From contig CAITJJ010000248.1 in NCBI GenBank assembly GCA_903892675.1, forward strand, positions 1 through 49,599: a stretch of 49,599 nt of DNA, in the 5' to 3' direction. Below are positions 10,073-18,705 of the stretch, one piece after another (position 1 is the first letter of the stretch; the number at the start of each line of letters is the position of its first letter). The notes beneath the pieces are model-generated. The model made no database searches. It saw only the letters and a program-made list of their open reading frames with translations, and had not been told where the DNA came from. Position numbers and translations under genes: made by a program. Source of the stretch: an uncultured Hyphomicrobiales bacterium. Lineage in GTDB: Bacteria; Pseudomonadota; Alphaproteobacteria; Rhizobiales; Xanthobacteraceae.

Positions 10073-10163
10073 AGGCTAGGCCGCCCTATTTTGGACCGCT
10101 TTGCTCCGTCTATGCGGTAGGCTATTGAGATTGCCCCCGCCCGATCCTTTTCCCGAGGACCTG

Positions 10164-11660
10164 ATGTTTCCCATCCCGAAATCCGTACTGACGCCGAACA
10201 CCTATGATTACGAGTCCTCGCCGCTGGTGAAGCCGACGGGTTTTCGCGAATACGACGCGCGCTGGCTCCTCGAAAAAGAAATCAACCTGATGGGCATCCA
10301 GGCGCTGGGCATGGGGCTCGGTACGCTCATCAAGGAAATGGGCGTCAAGCCGGAGATCGTCACCGGCCATGATTTCCGCAGCTACTCGGCCTCGGTCAAG
10401 ATGGCGCTGGTGTCCGGCCTGATGGCGGCCGGCTGCAAGGTCCACGATATCGGTCTGTGCATCACGCCGATGGCCTATTTCGCCCAGTTCGATCTCGACG
10501 TGCCCTGCGTCGCCATGGTCACCGCTTCGCATAACGACAATGGCTGGACCGGCGTGAAGATGGGCGCCAACCGGCCGCTGACCTTCGGCCCGGTGGAAAT
10601 GACGCGGCTGAAGGAAATCGTTCTCGGTGCCAAGTTCAACCTGAGCCCCGGCTCCTATGTTTTCGTCGAGAATTTCCCGGACCGCTATATCGCCGACGTC
10701 ACCAACCGGCCGAAGCTCAAGCGCAGACTGAAAGTCGTCGCCGCCTGCGGCAACGGCACGGCTGGCGCTTTTGCGCCGCGCGTGCTGGAAGCTATCGGCT
10801 GCGACGTGGTGCAGCTCGATTGCGACCTCGATCATACCTTCCCGCGCTACAATCCGAACACCGAAGACATGAAGATGCTGCACGCGATGCGCGACGCGGT
10901 GCTGGTGAACAATGCCGATGTGGCGCTCGGCTTCGATGGCGACGGCGACCGCTGCGGCGTGGTCGACAACGAGGGCGAGGAAATCTTCGCCGACAAGGTC
11001 GGCGTCATGCTGGCCCGCGATATGTCGAGCCTGCACAAGAACGCGACCTTCGTCGTCGACGTGAAATCGACCGGGCTGTTCCTCACCGATCCAGTGCTCA
11101 AGGCGAACGGCGTCAAGGTCGATTACTGGAAGACCGGCCATTCCTACATCAAGCGCCGCGTCAACGAGCTTGGCGCGTTGGCCGGTTTCGAGAAATCGGG
11201 ACACTTCTTCTTCAACAAGCCGTTCGGCCGCGGCTATGACGACGGCATGATCTTCGCGCTCGCGGTCTGTGACATGATGGACCGCAACCCGGACAAGTCG
11301 ATGGCCGATCTGCGCAAGGCGCTGCCCAAGACCTGGGGCTCGCCGACCATGGCGCCGCACTGCGCCGATGAGACGAAATATGGCATCGTCGATTCGGTGG
11401 TGAAACACTTCGAGGCCATGAAGAAGGACGGCCTGCGCTTCTGCGGCCAGCCGATCCGCGATCTGGTCACGGTCAACGGCGTGCGCGTCACCGTCGAGGA
11501 CGGCACCTGGGGCCTTGTGCGCGCTTCGTCGAACAAGCCGGAACTTGTGGTCGTGGTCGAAAGTCCGGTGTCGGACGCGCGCATGCGCGAAATGTTCGAG
11601 GCGGTCGACGCGGTGCTCAAGACCTATCCGGACGTCGGCGAATATAACCAGACGATTTGA
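10164..11660 (+). CDS. Phosphomannomutase/phosphoglucomutase
   Basis: A 498-residue alpha-D-phosphohexomutase interconverting hexose 6- and 1-phosphates, feeding nucleotide-sugar and polysaccharide synthesis. The phosphoserine loop is TASHNDNGWTG (S122), the metal loop DGDGDRC (D258, D260, D262), and the sugar-binding loop GFEKSGHFF. The C-terminal phosphate-binding domain is present. The start is the ATG shortly after a GAGGA-type ribosome-binding site; the open frame upstream has no family resemblance. The stop directly abuts the stop of the convergent CopD-like gene, with no room for a terminator. Confidence 0.93.
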   Translation: MFPIPKSVLTPNTYDYESSPLVKPTGFREYDARWLLEKEINLMGIQALGMGLGTLIKEMGVKPEIVTGHDFRSYSASVKMALVSGLMAAGCKVHDIGLCITPMAYFAQFDLDVPCVAMVTASHNDNGWTGVKMGANRPLTFGPVEMTRLKEIVLGAKFNLSPGSYVFVENFPDRYIADVTNRPKLKRRLKVVAACGNGTAGAFAPRVLEAIGCDVVQLDCDLDHTFPRYNPNTEDMKMLHAMRDAVLVNNADVALGFDGDGDRCGVVDNEGEEIFADKVGVMLARDMSSLHKNATFVVDVKSTGLFLTDPVLKANGVKVDYWKTGHSYIKRRVNELGALAGFEKSGHFFFNKPFGRGYDDGMIFALAVCDMMDRNPDKSMADLRKALPKTWGSPTMAPHCADETKYGIVDSVVKHFEAMKKDGLRFCGQPIRDLVTVNGVRVTVEDGTWGLVRASSNKPELVVVVESPVSDARMREMFEAVDAVLKTYPDVGEYNQTI

Positions 11661-12125
11661 TCATCCCCAGAACCGCCCCGTGCCGCCGATGGCCACCACC
11701 AGCAGGCCGAGCGGCATGTTGATCATGATGATCCGGCGGATGCGATTAAGCTGGATGCCGGCGGTCGAATAGTCCTTGGCGTCGACCGCGCGTTTGAATT
11801 TCAGCCAGGGGCCGTGAAACAGCCAGACGAACAGCGCCACCATCAACAGGCCGAGCGTCTGCATCAGATTGATATAGAGCGGCGCGCCGGAAAAACCGCC
11901 GAAGGTGGCGACCAGCATCCAGTAGCCGCTGACCAGCAACAGTAGCACCGAGACCCAGACCCAGATAAAGAATTTGGCAAAGAAGGCGCGCCAAAGCGTG
12001 AATCGCGCCGGGCCGTCGAGCGGCGCCGCCGCCGGACGCAGGCAGACATAGGCCGCGAACATGCCGCCAGCCCAGACCGTGGCGCCGAGGATGTGCAGTG
12101 TCAGTAGGATGGCGGTGAGTTTCAT
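11661..12125 (-). CDS. CopD-family/DUF-type integral membrane protein
   Basis: 154 residues with four predicted membrane segments. It opens LTAILLTLHILGATVWAGGM, a His/Trp arrangement seen in CopD-like copper-resistance membrane proteins and related small cytochrome-like families. RRIIMINMPLGLLVVAIG closes the protein. A role in copper transport or haem redox is possible but not shown: there are no Cys/Met-rich motifs and no copper genes nearby. It ends head-on against the phosphomannomutase gene. Confidence 0.7.
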   Translation of the reverse strand: MKLTAILLTLHILGATVWAGGMFAAYVCLRPAAAPLDGPARFTLWRAFFAKFFIWVWVSVLLLLVSGYWMLVATFGGFSGAPLYINLMQTLGLLMVALFVWLFHGPWLKFKRAVDAKDYSTAGIQLNRIRRIIMINMPLGLLVVAIGGTGRFWG

Positions 12126-12198
12126 GGGCGGGGCTCGCTGGTTGAATGGGCCGTTGCCACGCTAGCACGAAGGCCGGCCAGTGCGGTACAAACCTCGC

Positions 12199-13323
12199 AT
12201 GCGCATTGCCATTCTCGGCGCGGGTCCAGCCGGCCTCTATCTCAGCTATCTGATCAAGCGCCGTGTGCCGGACGCCGACGTCACCGTATTAGAGCAAAAT
12301 CCGGCCGACGCCACTTTCGGCTTCGGCGTGGTGTTCTCCGACCGGGCGCTGGAGTTCCTGCGCGAGGACGACGAGGAAACCTATGCGGCGATCGAGCCGC
12401 ACATGGAATCCTGGCACGACATCACCCTCGTGCTGCGCGGCGAGCGCATCGTCATCGACGGCATCGGCTTCGCGGCTATTGGCCGGCTCAAGCTGCTGCG
12501 ACTGCTCCAAGCGCGCGCCGCCTCGCTCAGGGTCACGGCGGTCTATGGCTGCGCGGTGAAATCGCTTGACGAGCTTGCAGACTTCGACCTGGTCGTCGGC
12601 GCCGACGGCGTCAATTCGCTGGTGCGCAGGACATTCGCGGACAAATTCGGCGCAAGCACAGGCGCCTTGAGCAACCGCTTCGCATGGTTCGGCACGGCGA
12701 AGCGTTTTGAGACCTTGACGCAGAGCTTCGTCGCGAGCGAATGGGGCGCATTCACCGCGCATCATTATCGTTACGAGACGGACAAGAGCACGTTCATCGT
12801 CGAGACCGACGCGGCGACATTTGAACGGGCCGGCTTTGCCGACAGGAGCGAAGCGGAATCCCGCGCCTTGTGCGAGCGGATTTTTGCCGAGGCGCTCGAA
12901 GGCGAACCGCTGATTTCCAACAATTCGATCTGGCGGCAGTTTCCCGTCGTTCACAACGAACATTGGTCGCATGGCAAATATGTTCTGCTCGGCGACGCGT
13001 TGCACACCGCGCATTTTTCCATCGGCTCCGGCACGCGGCTGGCGCTGGAAGACGCCATCGCGCTCGATCGCGCGCTGGCCGCGCACAAGGATATCGCAGC
13101 GGCCCTTGCCGCCTATGAAACGGCGCGGCGGCCGATCCTGGAAAAGCTGGTCGCCGGCGCCAATGGCAGCGCCGATTGGTACCAGCGCTTTGCCGACCAC
13201 ATGAAACTGCCGGCCGCCGAATTCGCCATGAGCTACATCACCCGCTCCGGCCGGGTCGATATCGAACGATTGCGCAAGCACTCGCCGCGATTTGTCGGCT
13301 GGTACGAGCGTGCGCGCCTTTAG
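12199..13323 (+). CDS. FAD-dependent aromatic monooxygenase
   Basis: 374 residues of a group A flavoprotein hydroxylase. The FAD dinucleotide-binding motif is ILGAGPAGLYLSYL at the N-terminus, the second motif is VGADGVNSLVRR, and the GD motif VLLGDALHTAHFSIGSGT binds the flavin ribityl. The FGFGVVFSDRALEF stretch and the H-F-S-I-G-S-G-T signature resemble the N-terminal half of salicylyl-CoA 5-hydroxylase and 2-aminobenzoyl-CoA monooxygenase, which suggests a CoA-thioester aromatic substrate. The C-terminal oxidoreductase half of those fusions is absent and no CoA ligase is adjacent. The start is the ATG directly before the FAD motif rather than a GTG six codons upstream. Confidence 0.85.
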   Translation: MRIAILGAGPAGLYLSYLIKRRVPDADVTVLEQNPADATFGFGVVFSDRALEFLREDDEETYAAIEPHMESWHDITLVLRGERIVIDGIGFAAIGRLKLLRLLQARAASLRVTAVYGCAVKSLDELADFDLVVGADGVNSLVRRTFADKFGASTGALSNRFAWFGTAKRFETLTQSFVASEWGAFTAHHYRYETDKSTFIVETDAATFERAGFADRSEAESRALCERIFAEALEGEPLISNNSIWRQFPVVHNEHWSHGKYVLLGDALHTAHFSIGSGTRLALEDAIALDRALAAHKDIAAALAAYETARRPILEKLVAGANGSADWYQRFADHMKLPAAEFAMSYITRSGRVDIERLRKHSPRFVGWYERARL

Positions 13324-13342
13324 CCGGTTCCATCCATATTGG

Positions 13343-13357
13343 TTAATAATTCATAAA
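13343..13357. promoter_or_regulatory. Possible degenerate CtrA-type box
   Basis: TTAATAATTCATAAA fits TTAA-N7-TTAA with one mismatch. It lies 41 bp before the TTG start of the PAS-chemoreceptor gene. Such short AT-rich matches arise easily in intergenic DNA, so this is a weak suggestion. Confidence 0.2.
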
Positions 13358-13397
13358 TGGTTGTCGGCTAGAATTAGTCGCGCCCGGGGAGACGTCT

Positions 13398-14744
13398 TTG
13401 GAATTCCTATTTCAACAGGACTGGCGAATTTTCGCCGCCGGCATTTTCCTGCTGTCGGCCGCGGCCGCGCTTGGCCTGTGGCGCCGCCGCCGGGGCGACG
13501 ATGGCGCCATGTTGCGCCTGGTGATCAACAACATGACTCAAGGTGTTGTTCTCATTGACGCCAATGAGCGCGTGCTGGTCTGCAACGAACGCTATGTCGA
13601 TATGTACCGAATGTCCCGCGAGATCGTGAAACCGGGCTGCATGCTCATGGACTTGATCAAGAATCGAATCGCGACCGGCAGTCTCAACCTCGACGCTGAG
13701 GATTATCGCGCCGAAATTCTGCATGCGGTTCGTCCGGGGCACGACATGAGCCGCATCGTCGAAACGCCGGACGGCCGTGCCGTGGCCGTCGTCAACCGGT
13801 CGATCGAGGGCGGACGATTCTGGATCGGCACCCACGACGACATTACCGAGCGCATCGAAGCCGAGCGGAAAGGCGCGGCGCTGTCGGAGCAGAAACGCCG
13901 CCGGCTGGAGATCGAATCGGAAATCGATGCGTTCCGTGAAAATTCCACCGCCGTTCTGCGGACGGTGAGCGAGAGCACCGGGGCGCTGAAGTCGATCGCC
14001 ATGGCGCTGTCGAACTCGTCGAACAGTACCTCGGAGCAAACCGCCGGTGCTGTCCGCAGTTCGACCGAGGCATCGGCCAACATGACCGGCGCCGCCTCCG
14101 CGGCGGAAGAGCTGATCGCTTCGATCGCGGAAATCGGCCGTCAGGTCGGTCAAGCGGCGGAGCTGGTCTCGCACTCGGTCGTGGAAGCGCGCAAGACCGA
14201 CGAGCAGATGCTGCGGCTGAGCAAGAACGTCCAGGAGATCGGCGAGATCGTCAATCTGATCCGTGACATTGCCGGGCAGACGAATTTGCTCGCGCTCAAC
14301 GCGACCATCGAGGCGGCGCGCGCGGGCGAGGCCGGCCGGGGCTTCGCCGTCGTCGCGTCGGAAGTCAAATCGCTCGCGGTGCAAACTGCGCACGCCACCG
14401 AGAAGATCGCCGTGCAGATCGAGGCCGTGCAAAAATCAACGCATTTCGCGGTCGAGGCCATTCGCCGCAACACCGATCGCATGGGCGAGATTGACGGCTA
14501 TACGTCGGCGGTGACGGCGGCGCTCGACGAGCAGGACAGCGCAACCGAGGAAATTTCACGCAACGTGTCGGGCGCGGCGCGCGGCGCGCAGCGCACGGTC
14601 GAGGTGCTGGATGAGGTGACCGTGGCGGTCAGCGATACGCGCGGCGCCGCCGCCAAGGTGCTGGAAGCCTCGGAATCGGTCGAGGCCGCCGCCGCCGGAC
14701 TGCAGCGCCGCATCGAGCATTTCCTCGAGCGGGTCGCGGTCTGA
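13398..14744 (+). CDS. PAS-domain methyl-accepting chemotaxis protein, single membrane segment
   Basis: 448 residues. One hydrophobic segment (about 11-27) is followed by a PAS domain of the PAS-7 type (about 38-155, starting [16 protein letters not shown]) and an MCP signalling domain. The signalling tip is [20 protein letters not shown] followed by [15 protein letters not shown]. There is no periplasmic ligand domain and no recognisable HAMP domain, so it probably senses a cytoplasmic signal, such as redox or a small ligand in the PAS pocket. The start is TTG, chosen because GGGGAG sits six bases upstream and the next ATG would remove the membrane segment. No chemotaxis genes are adjacent. 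Confidence 0.88.
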   Translation: MEFLFQQDWRIFAAGIFLLSAAAALGLWRRRRGDDGAMLRLVINNMTQGVVLIDANERVLVCNERYVDMYRMSREIVKPGCMLMDLIKNRIATGSLNLDAEDYRAEILHAVRPGHDMSRIVETPDGRAVAVVNRSIEGGRFWIGTHDDITERIEAERKGAALSEQKRRRLEIESEIDAFRENSTAVLRTVSESTGALKSIAMALSNSSNSTSEQTAGAVRSSTEASANMTGAASAAEELIASIAEIGRQVGQAAELVSHSVVEARKTDEQMLRLSKNVQEIGEIVNLIRDIAGQTNLLALNATIEAARAGEAGRGFAVVASEVKSLAVQTAHATEKIAVQIEAVQKSTHFAVEAIRRNTDRMGEIDGYTSAVTAALDEQDSATEEISRNVSGAARGAQRTVEVLDEVTVAVSDTRGAAAKVLEASESVEAAAAGLQRRIEHFLERVAV

Positions 14745-14761
14745 GCCCGGCTTTCTTTCAG

Positions 14762-15544
14762 CTATTTGCGCATTTCCTTGCGCAAAGTCGGCAGGCCGAT
14801 CCCGGTCGAATCGAAGCCGCCATCGACGCACAGAACCTGGCCGGTGACGTAGCTCGACCGCTCGCTGCACAAAAAGAAAATGACTTCGGCCAGTTCGGTT
14901 TCCAGCCCATAGCGGTTGAGCGGCATGTGGTCATGATAGTCGGCGCGGATCTCCGGCGTATGCACGGCCTTGGCCATCGCGGTATCGACGGGGCCGGGCG
15001 CCACCGCGTTGACGCGGATGCCAAGCTGCGCCAGTTCCGCGGCCTGCTGTTTGGTCAGATGCGCCAGCCCGGCCTTGCTGGTGCCGTAGGCGGTGCGCAA
15101 GGTCGAGGCGCGCAAGCCGGAGATCGACGTGATGTTGACGATGGCGCCGCCGCCCGAGTCGCGCATCAGCGGCACCGCGGCCTGCGTGCAGAGGAACGGC
15201 CCGGTGAGATTGACCGCGAGCACGCGCGACCAGTCCTCATAGGTGACGTCGAGGATCGGCTTGAAGATGGCGATGCCGGCATTGTTGACCAGCGCGTCGA
15301 GCCGGCCGAAATGCCGGCCGACGGTTTCCAGCGCCAGCGATACCGCGTCGGGCTGCGACACGTCGCATTCGATGGCGATGGTGTCGTGCGACTTTGCTAT
15401 GGCCGCATGCGCGGCGTGCAAGGTCTCGGCATTGATGTCGAGTAGCGCCACGCGCCAGCCCTCGGCGAGAAAGCGTTTGGCGGCGGCAAGGCCGATGCCG
15501 CGCGCGGCGCCGGTGACAAGGGCGACTTTTGTCGGCTGACTCAT
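14762..15544 (-). CDS. SDR-family NAD(P)-dependent oxidoreductase
   Basis: 260 residues of a classical short-chain dehydrogenase. The cofactor motif TGAARGIGLAA (TGxxxGxG) is near residue 12, NNAG is in the middle, and the active-site pair is in YGTSKAG (YxxxK), with the catalytic Ser in ITSISG. It ends with a typical VTGQVLCVDGGF C-terminus. Relatives act on 3-oxoacyl groups, sugars or alcohols; the substrate cannot be assigned. The start is the ATG preceded by a GGGGGAAA ribosome-binding site. It is convergent with the chemoreceptor gene, 17 bp apart. Confidence 0.88.
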   Translation of the reverse strand: MSQPTKVALVTGAARGIGLAAAKRFLAEGWRVALLDINAETLHAAHAAIAKSHDTIAIECDVSQPDAVSLALETVGRHFGRLDALVNNAGIAIFKPILDVTYEDWSRVLAVNLTGPFLCTQAAVPLMRDSGGGAIVNITSISGLRASTLRTAYGTSKAGLAHLTKQQAAELAQLGIRVNAVAPGPVDTAMAKAVHTPEIRADYHDHMPLNRYGLETELAEVIFFLCSERSSYVTGQVLCVDGGFDSTGIGLPTLRKEMRK

Positions 15545-15745
15545 TCTGTTTCCCCCGGAAGGCCGATTGACTGACGGCCGGTTGCCATCAGAAAGCCGGT
15601 TTCCCGCGCCGGGATCAAGCCCGGTGCGGCAAGGCCGATCATGCGCTAGATCAAAGCCGGGGCGGCGCCGTTAGGCCAGAGTGTTTGCAAGCGGGACCGG
15701 CCGACCGGACCGCACCGTCTTTGCCTGCCGAAAAGGATCATTTCC

Positions 15746-16132
15746 ATGAGCCACTATCACGCCGTTGTCTGGATCGATCACCGCGAGGCAAAGGTTTTTC
15801 ACTTCAGCCCGACCGAGGTCGACAAGCTTGTCCTGCATCCGGACCACCCGACCAAACATATTCATCACAAGGCAGGCTCCGTCGGCAGCGGCCACGCCGG
15901 CGGCGACCATGAGTTCCTGCACGCGGTGGCTCAGTCGGTCGCCGATGCCGGTGCGATCCTGATCGCCGGCCCGGGCGCGGCCAAGAACGAACTGGTCTCG
16001 CACATCGACAAGCACGATCCGAAACTGAAAAAGCTGATCGCCGCCGTCGAGACGGTCGATCACCCGAGCGACGGTCAGCTCGTCGCGCACGCCCGCAAGT
16101 ACTTCAAGGTCGAAGACAAGATGACGAAGTAG
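15746..16132 (+). CDS. His-rich 'translational machinery protein' family
   Basis: 128 residues, 16 of them histidine, several clustered between residues 31 and 59. The opening HAVVWIDHREAKVFHF and the later ILIAGPGAAKNELVSHI and VDHPSDGQLVAHARKYF segments match a family often annotated 'translational machinery protein'. I infer a resemblance to eRF1/Pelota-like domains (bacterial release-factor-like families), but no function is established to my knowledge. No signal peptide, so it is cytoplasmic. An AAAGGA ribosome-binding site precedes the ATG. It ends one base from the convergent pheA stop. The His cluster could bind metal. Confidence 0.75.
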   Translation: MSHYHAVVWIDHREAKVFHFSPTEVDKLVLHPDHPTKHIHHKAGSVGSGHAGGDHEFLHAVAQSVADAGAILIAGPGAAKNELVSHIDKHDPKLKKLIAAVETVDHPSDGQLVAHARKYFKVEDKMTK

Positions 16133-16133
16133 C

Positions 16134-16991
16134 CTAATCGGTCTCTTCGCTGAAAGTCTCGCGATAGGCGTGCGCCGGATAGACGCCGAGTACCGTGAGC
16201 TCCTTGGAGAAGAAGGCGAGTTCTTCCAGCGCATGCACCAAAGCGGTGTCGTCGGGGTGGCCCTCGACGTCGGCATAGAACTGCGTGGCGAAGAAATTGC
16301 CGCCGACCATGTAGCTCTCTAACTTGGTCATGTTGACGCCGTTGGTGGCGAAACCGCCCATCGCCTTGTACAGCGCGGCGGGAATGTTGCGCACGCGGAA
16401 CACGAACGTCGTGATGACCTTGCCGTTGCCGGGTTTGGCCCATTTCTTCTCGCGCGACAAAACGACGAAGCGCGTTGTCGAATTGGCCTCGTCCTCGACA
16501 TTCTCCTTGAGAATATTGAGGCCGTAGATTTCGGCGGCCAGCCGCGAGGCGATGGCCGCGCGCGTCGGGTCGTTGGCCTCGGCGATTTCGCGCGCGGAGC
16601 CTGCGGTGTCGGCGGCGACGATAGGCTTAAGATTCAAGGCGCGCATGGAATTGCGGCACTGGCCGAGCGCCATGACGTGGCTCTGCACCGTCTGGATCGT
16701 CTGCAAGGTCGCGCCCTTCGGCGCCATCAGCTGATTGCGGATCGGCAGGAACCACTCGGCGATGATGTGCAGCTTCGCCGTCGGCCTCAGATGATGGATG
16801 TCGGCGACGCGGCCGGCGACCGAGTTCTCGATCGGGATCATGCCGAGATCGGCCTCGCCGGTGGTCAGCGCCGAAAAGCACTCCTCGAAGGTCGGGCAGG
16901 GCATCGGTTCGTAATCGGGATAGGCCTCGCGGCAGGCGAGATCGGAATTCGCGCCGCGCTCGCCCTGGAATACGATCTTCTTCTTGGCCAT
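16134..16991 (-). CDS. pheA: Prephenate dehydratase
   Basis: 285 residues; converts prephenate to phenylpyruvate in phenylalanine synthesis. The catalytic domain starts at VFQGERGANSDLA and contains the TTRF motif (TRF at 173-175) required for activity. A C-terminal ACT domain (about 190-285) carries a LESYMVGG stretch like the ESRP allosteric motif that mediates phenylalanine feedback. There is no chorismate mutase domain, so this is the monofunctional form usual in alphaproteobacteria. It is 54 bp after kdsB on the same strand and probably cotranscribed with it. Confidence 0.95.
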   Translation of the reverse strand: MAKKKIVFQGERGANSDLACREAYPDYEPMPCPTFEECFSALTTGEADLGMIPIENSVAGRVADIHHLRPTAKLHIIAEWFLPIRNQLMAPKGATLQTIQTVQSHVMALGQCRNSMRALNLKPIVAADTAGSAREIAEANDPTRAAIASRLAAEIYGLNILKENVEDEANSTTRFVVLSREKKWAKPGNGKVITTFVFRVRNIPAALYKAMGGFATNGVNMTKLESYMVGGNFFATQFYADVEGHPDDTALVHALEELAFFSKELTVLGVYPAHAYRETFSEETD

Positions 16992-17045
16992 CGCTGAACC
17001 CTCATCGCCTATTCGGCGATCCTTGCGCAGACCCGCAACCTCAAG

Positions 17046-17774
17046 TCAACCGCCCAGCATCTCGCGCGCCTTCGCCAGATCCTCCGGCGTATCGACGCCG
17101 AGCGGCACGCTTTTGACGATTGCCACATCGATGCGCATGCCATTGTCGAGCGCGCGCAGTTGCTCCAGCCGCTCGTTCAGTTCGTTAGTCGAGGGCGGCA
17201 GGGAGACAAAGCGTTCCAGCGCCGCGCGCCGATAGGCGTAAAGGCCGATGTGATGATAATGCGGCCCCGGCCCCTTGGCGTCGGCGCGGGTGAAGGTCTT
17301 CCCGCGCATGCGGCCGGGCGATACGATCGGCCCCGCCACCTTGACCACGTTCGGGTTGCTCAGTTCTGCCGGGTCGCGGATGACAGCGGCCAAAGTGGCG
17401 ATGTCAACCGCCGGGTCGGCGAGCGGCCCCAGCGCGGCGCGGATATCGGCCGGGTCGATGGTCGGCAGATCGCCCTGGACGTTGACGACGATATCGACGC
17501 GATGTTCGGGGTCGAGCGCCCGGAGCGCCTCGAAAATGCGGTCGGACCCGGACAAGTGGCCGCTGCCGGTCATAACGGCGCGGCCGCCGGACTTTTCCAC
17601 CGCCGCCTGCACGGCTTCCGAATCGGTTGCCACGATTGCCTCGCCAATGCCAGCCTCTTTGGCGCGGCACTGGACGTGGACGATCATCGGCAGGCCATGG
17701 ATATCGGCCAAAGGCTTGCCGGGCAGACGGGTCGAGGCCATGCGGGCCGGTATCAGAATAATTGTGCGGGACAT
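17046..17774 (-). CDS. kdsB: 3-deoxy-manno-octulosonate cytidylyltransferase
   Basis: 242 residues; activates Kdo as CMP-Kdo for lipopolysaccharide inner-core synthesis. The nucleotide-binding signature [18 protein letters not shown] is at the N-terminus, with [11 protein letters not shown] at the metal/substrate site and the conserved HIGLYAYRR segment later. The start is the ATG immediately before [10 protein letters not shown]; an open extension of nine codons is not family-like. Divergent from the cytochrome c gene and followed by pheA. Confidence 0.96.
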   Translation of the reverse strand: MSRTIILIPARMASTRLPGKPLADIHGLPMIVHVQCRAKEAGIGEAIVATDSEAVQAAVEKSGGRAVMTGSGHLSGSDRIFEALRALDPEHRVDIVVNVQGDLPTIDPADIRAALGPLADPAVDIATLAAVIRDPAELSNPNVVKVAGPIVSPGRMRGKTFTRADAKGPGPHYHHIGLYAYRRAALERFVSLPPSTNELNERLEQLRALDNGMRIDVAIVKSVPLGVDTPEDLAKAREMLGG

Positions 17775-17933
17775 GACGAATGTCGAACTGCCAGGCGGCA
17801 ATATTGGTGGTTATAGTGGCGCTTATACGGGTTGCCAGAGCGCGGGCAAACCGGTATCTGTCCGCCGCTGCCGCAAACCCAGGCGGCGACCCATCCTGTG
17901 CCGTCTCGCGCCCGCCCCGGGAGCCCAAAGTCG

Positions 17934-18536
17934 ATGAATTCCTTCGAACTCAATAAAATTCTCGGCGCCCTGCTCGGGTGCGTCCTGATCACGCTGTCGC
18001 TCAATATCGCCGCCGGCGCGCTGTTTGCGCCGGAGAAGCTGGCCAAGCCCGGCTATGCCATTGCCGTCAAGGAAGGCGCCTCCGAAAAGGCCGGCCCAGC
18101 CGAGCCGTCGCAGCCGATCGAAGTGCTGCTGGCCAGCGCCTCGGCGGAAAAGGGCGCGGCGGCGGCCAAGCAGTGCGGCGCCTGCCATACGTTTGAGAAG
18201 GGCGGCCCTAACCGCGTTGGCCCGAACCTTTACGATATCGTCGGCCATGAGCGCGGCACCGGCCGCGGCTTTAATTTCTCGGCGGCGATGAAGGCCAAGG
18301 GCGGCGCCTGGACGTTCGACGAATTGAACAAGTTCCTGAAAGATCCGCGCGGCTATATCCCCGGCACCAACATGACCTTCGCCGGCCTGTCGCGCGACTC
18401 GCAGCGCGCCGACGTAATCGAGTATCTGCGCCAGCAGTCGGAAAAGCCGGTTGTCGTGCCGAAGGTGGCCGCGGCCCCGGCGGCTCCCGCCGGTGCGCCG
18501 CCTGCCGCTGCGCCGGCGGCTGCGCCGAAGCACTAG
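17934..18536 (+). CDS. cycM: Membrane-anchored c-type cytochrome (CycM-like)
   Basis: 200 residues. An uncleaved N-terminal membrane anchor (about 8-30) is followed by a class I cytochrome c domain with haem motif CGACH (C81, C84, H85) and a likely Met ligand in YIPGTNMTF. The C-terminal tail is Ala/Pro-rich. This matches CycM of rhizobia, which carries electrons from the bc1 complex to the aa3 oxidase in the periplasm. The start is the ATG that leaves a clean anchor. A strong terminator lies 22 bp after the stop. Confidence 0.9.
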   Translation: MNSFELNKILGALLGCVLITLSLNIAAGALFAPEKLAKPGYAIAVKEGASEKAGPAEPSQPIEVLLASASAEKGAAAAKQCGACHTFEKGGPNRVGPNLYDIVGHERGTGRGFNFSAAMKAKGGAWTFDELNKFLKDPRGYIPGTNMTFAGLSRDSQRADVIEYLRQQSEKPVVVPKVAAAPAAPAGAPPAAAPAAAPKH

Positions 18537-18558
18537 CTTTCAGAAAATGACCAAACAG

Positions 18559-18594
18559 ACGGCCGGGCCCCATCGCCCGGCCGTTTTGTTTTTG
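18559..18594 (+). terminator. Rho-independent terminator after the cytochrome gene
   Basis: ACGGCCGGGC and GCCCGGCCGT are perfect 10-bp arms (18559-18568 and 18575-18584) around a six-base loop, followed by a T-rich run TTTTGTTTTT. This is the clearest intrinsic terminator in the window, and it separates the cytochrome gene from the ABC importer operon. Confidence 0.92.
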
Positions 18595-18705
18595 AACCCT
18601 GCGTCGCCGCGCCGCTGGTAGTGGACCGAAAAACCGACATAATCTGCCGCGATTCCGTCAGGATATGATGGCGGGCGGGTGCTTTTTCGCAGGAACGGGT
18701 TGTCC

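Noticed and set aside
15640-15665. Possible FixK/FNR box (TTGATC...ATGATC) upstream of the His-rich protein gene
   Set aside because: Only the left half fits TTGAT-N4-ATCAA; the right half reads GCATGA, so the match is too poor.
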